NCBI GenBank assembly: GCA_963700865.1
Contig: CAVOZC010000018.1
Location: 620,001-684,000, forward strand
Direction of reading: 5' to 3'
Origin: CAVOGJ01 sp963700865
Lineage (GTDB): Bacteria; Planctomycetota; Planctomycetia; Pirellulales; Pirellulaceae
DNA length: 64,000 nt
Position numbers and translations under genes: made by a program. How positions within the stretch are numbered: the first letter of the stretch is position 1; every line of letters starts with the position of its first letter. Below are positions 62,383 to 64,000 of this stretch, one piece after another. The notes beneath the pieces are model-generated. The model was not told the DNA's origin. It made no database searches and was given only the letters and a program-made list of their open reading frames with translations.

Positions 62383-64000
62383 ATGGCTCTCCGAAAAATT
62401 GGACAAATCCTGATCGACCTCGGTTTTCTCGATGAAGACCAGCTCGACATGTTGCTCTCCGAACAGGAGCGCAATCCGGGCCAACTCCTGGGCAAGATCG
62501 GCCTCGAGATGGGTCTGTACAACGAAGATCAGTTGGCTCAGGCCCTGGCCGAGCAACTGAACATGCAGGTCTTTACGCTGGGCGAAACGAAGTTGCCGGC
62601 CGAACTGTTGGCGATGGTCCCGGAAACCATGGCCCAGCTATATCGGGTCATTCCGATCCAGTTCAAAGACAACCTGCTGACGGTCGCCACCTGCGATCCG
62701 CAGAACCTGGCTATTCAGGACGAGATGCGGACGTTCCTGGGCTTCGAAATTCGCACGGTCGTGACCACCGAACGCGAGGTGCAAAAGGCGCTCGACAAGT
62801 ACTACTCGGGGGATAATGAGAGCCTGGAAAGCGTCGTCAATACGCTGAACGAGGATGAGGACCTGGCGGCAGCGGCCAAGTCGTTGGCCGGGGACGGTCC
62901 GATCGAACTGGTGGCCGAGGTCGTCGACAGTGCTCCGGTGCGAAAGCTGCTGAATATCGTGCTCCTGACGGCCATCAAGGAACACGCCAGCGACATTCAC
63001 TTCGAGCCCTTCGAGGACGAGTTCCGCATTCGAGTCAAGGCCGACGGCGTGCTGTACGAACTGGTTCCCCCGCCCCGCCACCTGGCGTTCGCGATCACCA
63101 CGCGCATCAAGGTGATGGCCAACCTGGATATCGCCGAGCGGCGATTGCCGCAGGACGGTCGGATTGAACTCTCCGTGGGCGGCCACCCGGTCGACTTGCG
63201 GGTGAGCGTGATGCCGACCATGTTCGGCGAGAGCGTTGTCATGCGGGTACTGGACCGATCGGTCGTGTCACTCGATCTCGAAAAAGTCGGCATGAAGCCG
63301 GAAACGCTTAGGCGGCTTTCGCAGCGTGATGACCAAACCGAACGGCATCATCCTGGTCACCGGACCGACCGGTTCCGGCAAGACCACGACCCTCTACTCG
63401 GCGCTGAGCGAGCTGAACGAGATCACCGAGAAAGTCATCACCACCGAGGACCCGATCGAGTACGACATCGATGGCATCATCCAGATCCCGATCGATCCGG
63501 ACGTCGGCAATACCTTTGCGGCGTGCCTGCGAGCCATCCTGCGGCAGGATCCGGACCGCATCCTGGTGGGCGAGATTCGCGATCTGGAAACCGCCGAAAT
63601 CGCCGTGCAGGCATCGCTGACCGGGCACCTTGTCTTCAGCACGTTGCACACCAACGACGCCCCCGGCACGATCACACGACTGAAAGATATGGGGATCCCG
63701 ACCTTTATGATCACGGCCACGGTCGAGGCCATTCTGGCTCAACGACTGGTCCGCCGCATCTGCAGCCAGTGTCGCGAGGTCGCCGAAGTCGATGAAGAAC
63801 TGCTGTTCCAGGCGGGCATGACCAAAAAAGAGATCGAGGGCAAAACGTATTACCGGGGTGCTGGCTGTGAAACATGTAATAGTACGGGCTACAAGGGGCG
63901 AGTCGGGCTGTTCGAACTGATGGTGCTCAATGATGATCTGCGAGACATGATCATGTCGAACTGCTCGACCGACGAATTGCGCGAGACGGCCCGCAAGTTT
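62383..64000 (+). CDS. GspE/PilB-type secretion ATPase 2, frame broken near 63318, 3' end outside window
   Basis: The protein starts MALRKIGQILIDLGFLDEDQ with an MshEN-type N-domain pair, then YRVIPIQFKDNLLTVATCDP and HASDIHFEPFEDEFRIRVKA. After an extra T in GGCTTTCGC near 63318 the frame changes, and the ATPase core continues: ILVTGPTGSGKTTTLYSALS, VITTEDPIEYDIDGIIQIPI, RILVGEIRDLETAEIAVQAS, GHLVFSTLHTNDAPGTITRL, and the zinc cysteines CSQC and CETCNSTGYKGR. The gene runs past 64000 after about 540 residues. It differs enough from ATPase 1 to be a separate paralogue, perhaps one for type IV pili and one for type II secretion. Confidence 0.88.

Overview
The window looks like chromosomal DNA of a GC-rich planctomycete, probably a Pirellulales-type lineage. 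Supporting signs are a secreted protein with the planctomycete-style N-terminal 'FSLENLESRQMLAAD' tract, an ECF-like sigma factor of the planctomycete kind, an enlarged SpoVG, many signal-peptide proteins of unknown function, an MMPL transporter, a membrane Ser/Thr kinase, and pervasive short intergenic repeats. I see no rRNA, tRNA, CRISPR array, phage or insertion sequence.

Layout. 0-8 kb: end of groES, a terpene-cyclase-like toroid protein, a coiled-coil protein, mutY, mscL, a secreted helical-repeat protein, an ExeA-like ATPase, rsmE. 8-20 kb: a LEPR-type secreted protein, a TolC-family lipoprotein, a PHA-granule-type protein, a secreted methyltransferase, a PspA (ESCRT-III-like) plus AAA+ ATPase pair, a sirtuin, a sigma-54 activator, and a beta-lactamase-fold PDZ protein that has lost its catalytic residues. 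20-25 kb is the most unusual part: an ECF-like sigma factor, then a good sigma-54 promoter candidate, a degenerate receiver protein, an array of small basic proteins ending in FNGIHRRRRKKIRW or close variants, and a second sigma-54 activator, all but the ECF gene on the plus strand. 25-33 kb: spoVG-ispE, a YqaA-type membrane protein, ilvE, a LolC/LolD-type exporter, lysS. 34-40.4 kb: a translationally coupled ribose-type ABC operon (rbsB, DUF2291, rbsA, rbsC) followed by a DUF1593 nucleoside-hydrolase-like gene. 40.8-50 kb: large glutamate dehydrogenase, Ser/Thr kinase, dicarboxylate symporter, ilvB, a Gfo/Idh oxidoreductase. 50-64 kb: an S41 protease, an MMPL transporter with a TPR insertion, two different glutamine synthetases separated by a strong terminator, and a GspE/PilB - PilT - GspE/PilB trio (the last one runs off the window).

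Sequence quality matters here. About twenty single-base frame breaks interrupt otherwise full-length conserved genes (coiled-coil gene, rsmE, methyltransferase, all four rbs-operon genes, glutamate dehydrogenase, glnA, both GspE genes). Nearly all behave as one extra base, so I read most of them as sequencing or assembly indels rather than gene decay. Such genes are listed at full extent with the break described.

The candidate undescribed system is the 21.2-25.1 kb unit. At least four paralogous small proteins keep a cationic, mostly tryptophan-terminated C-terminus under synonymous-only variation, while their N-termini have diverged completely. They sit between a pseudo-receiver and a sigma-54 activator behind a sigma-54-like promoter.
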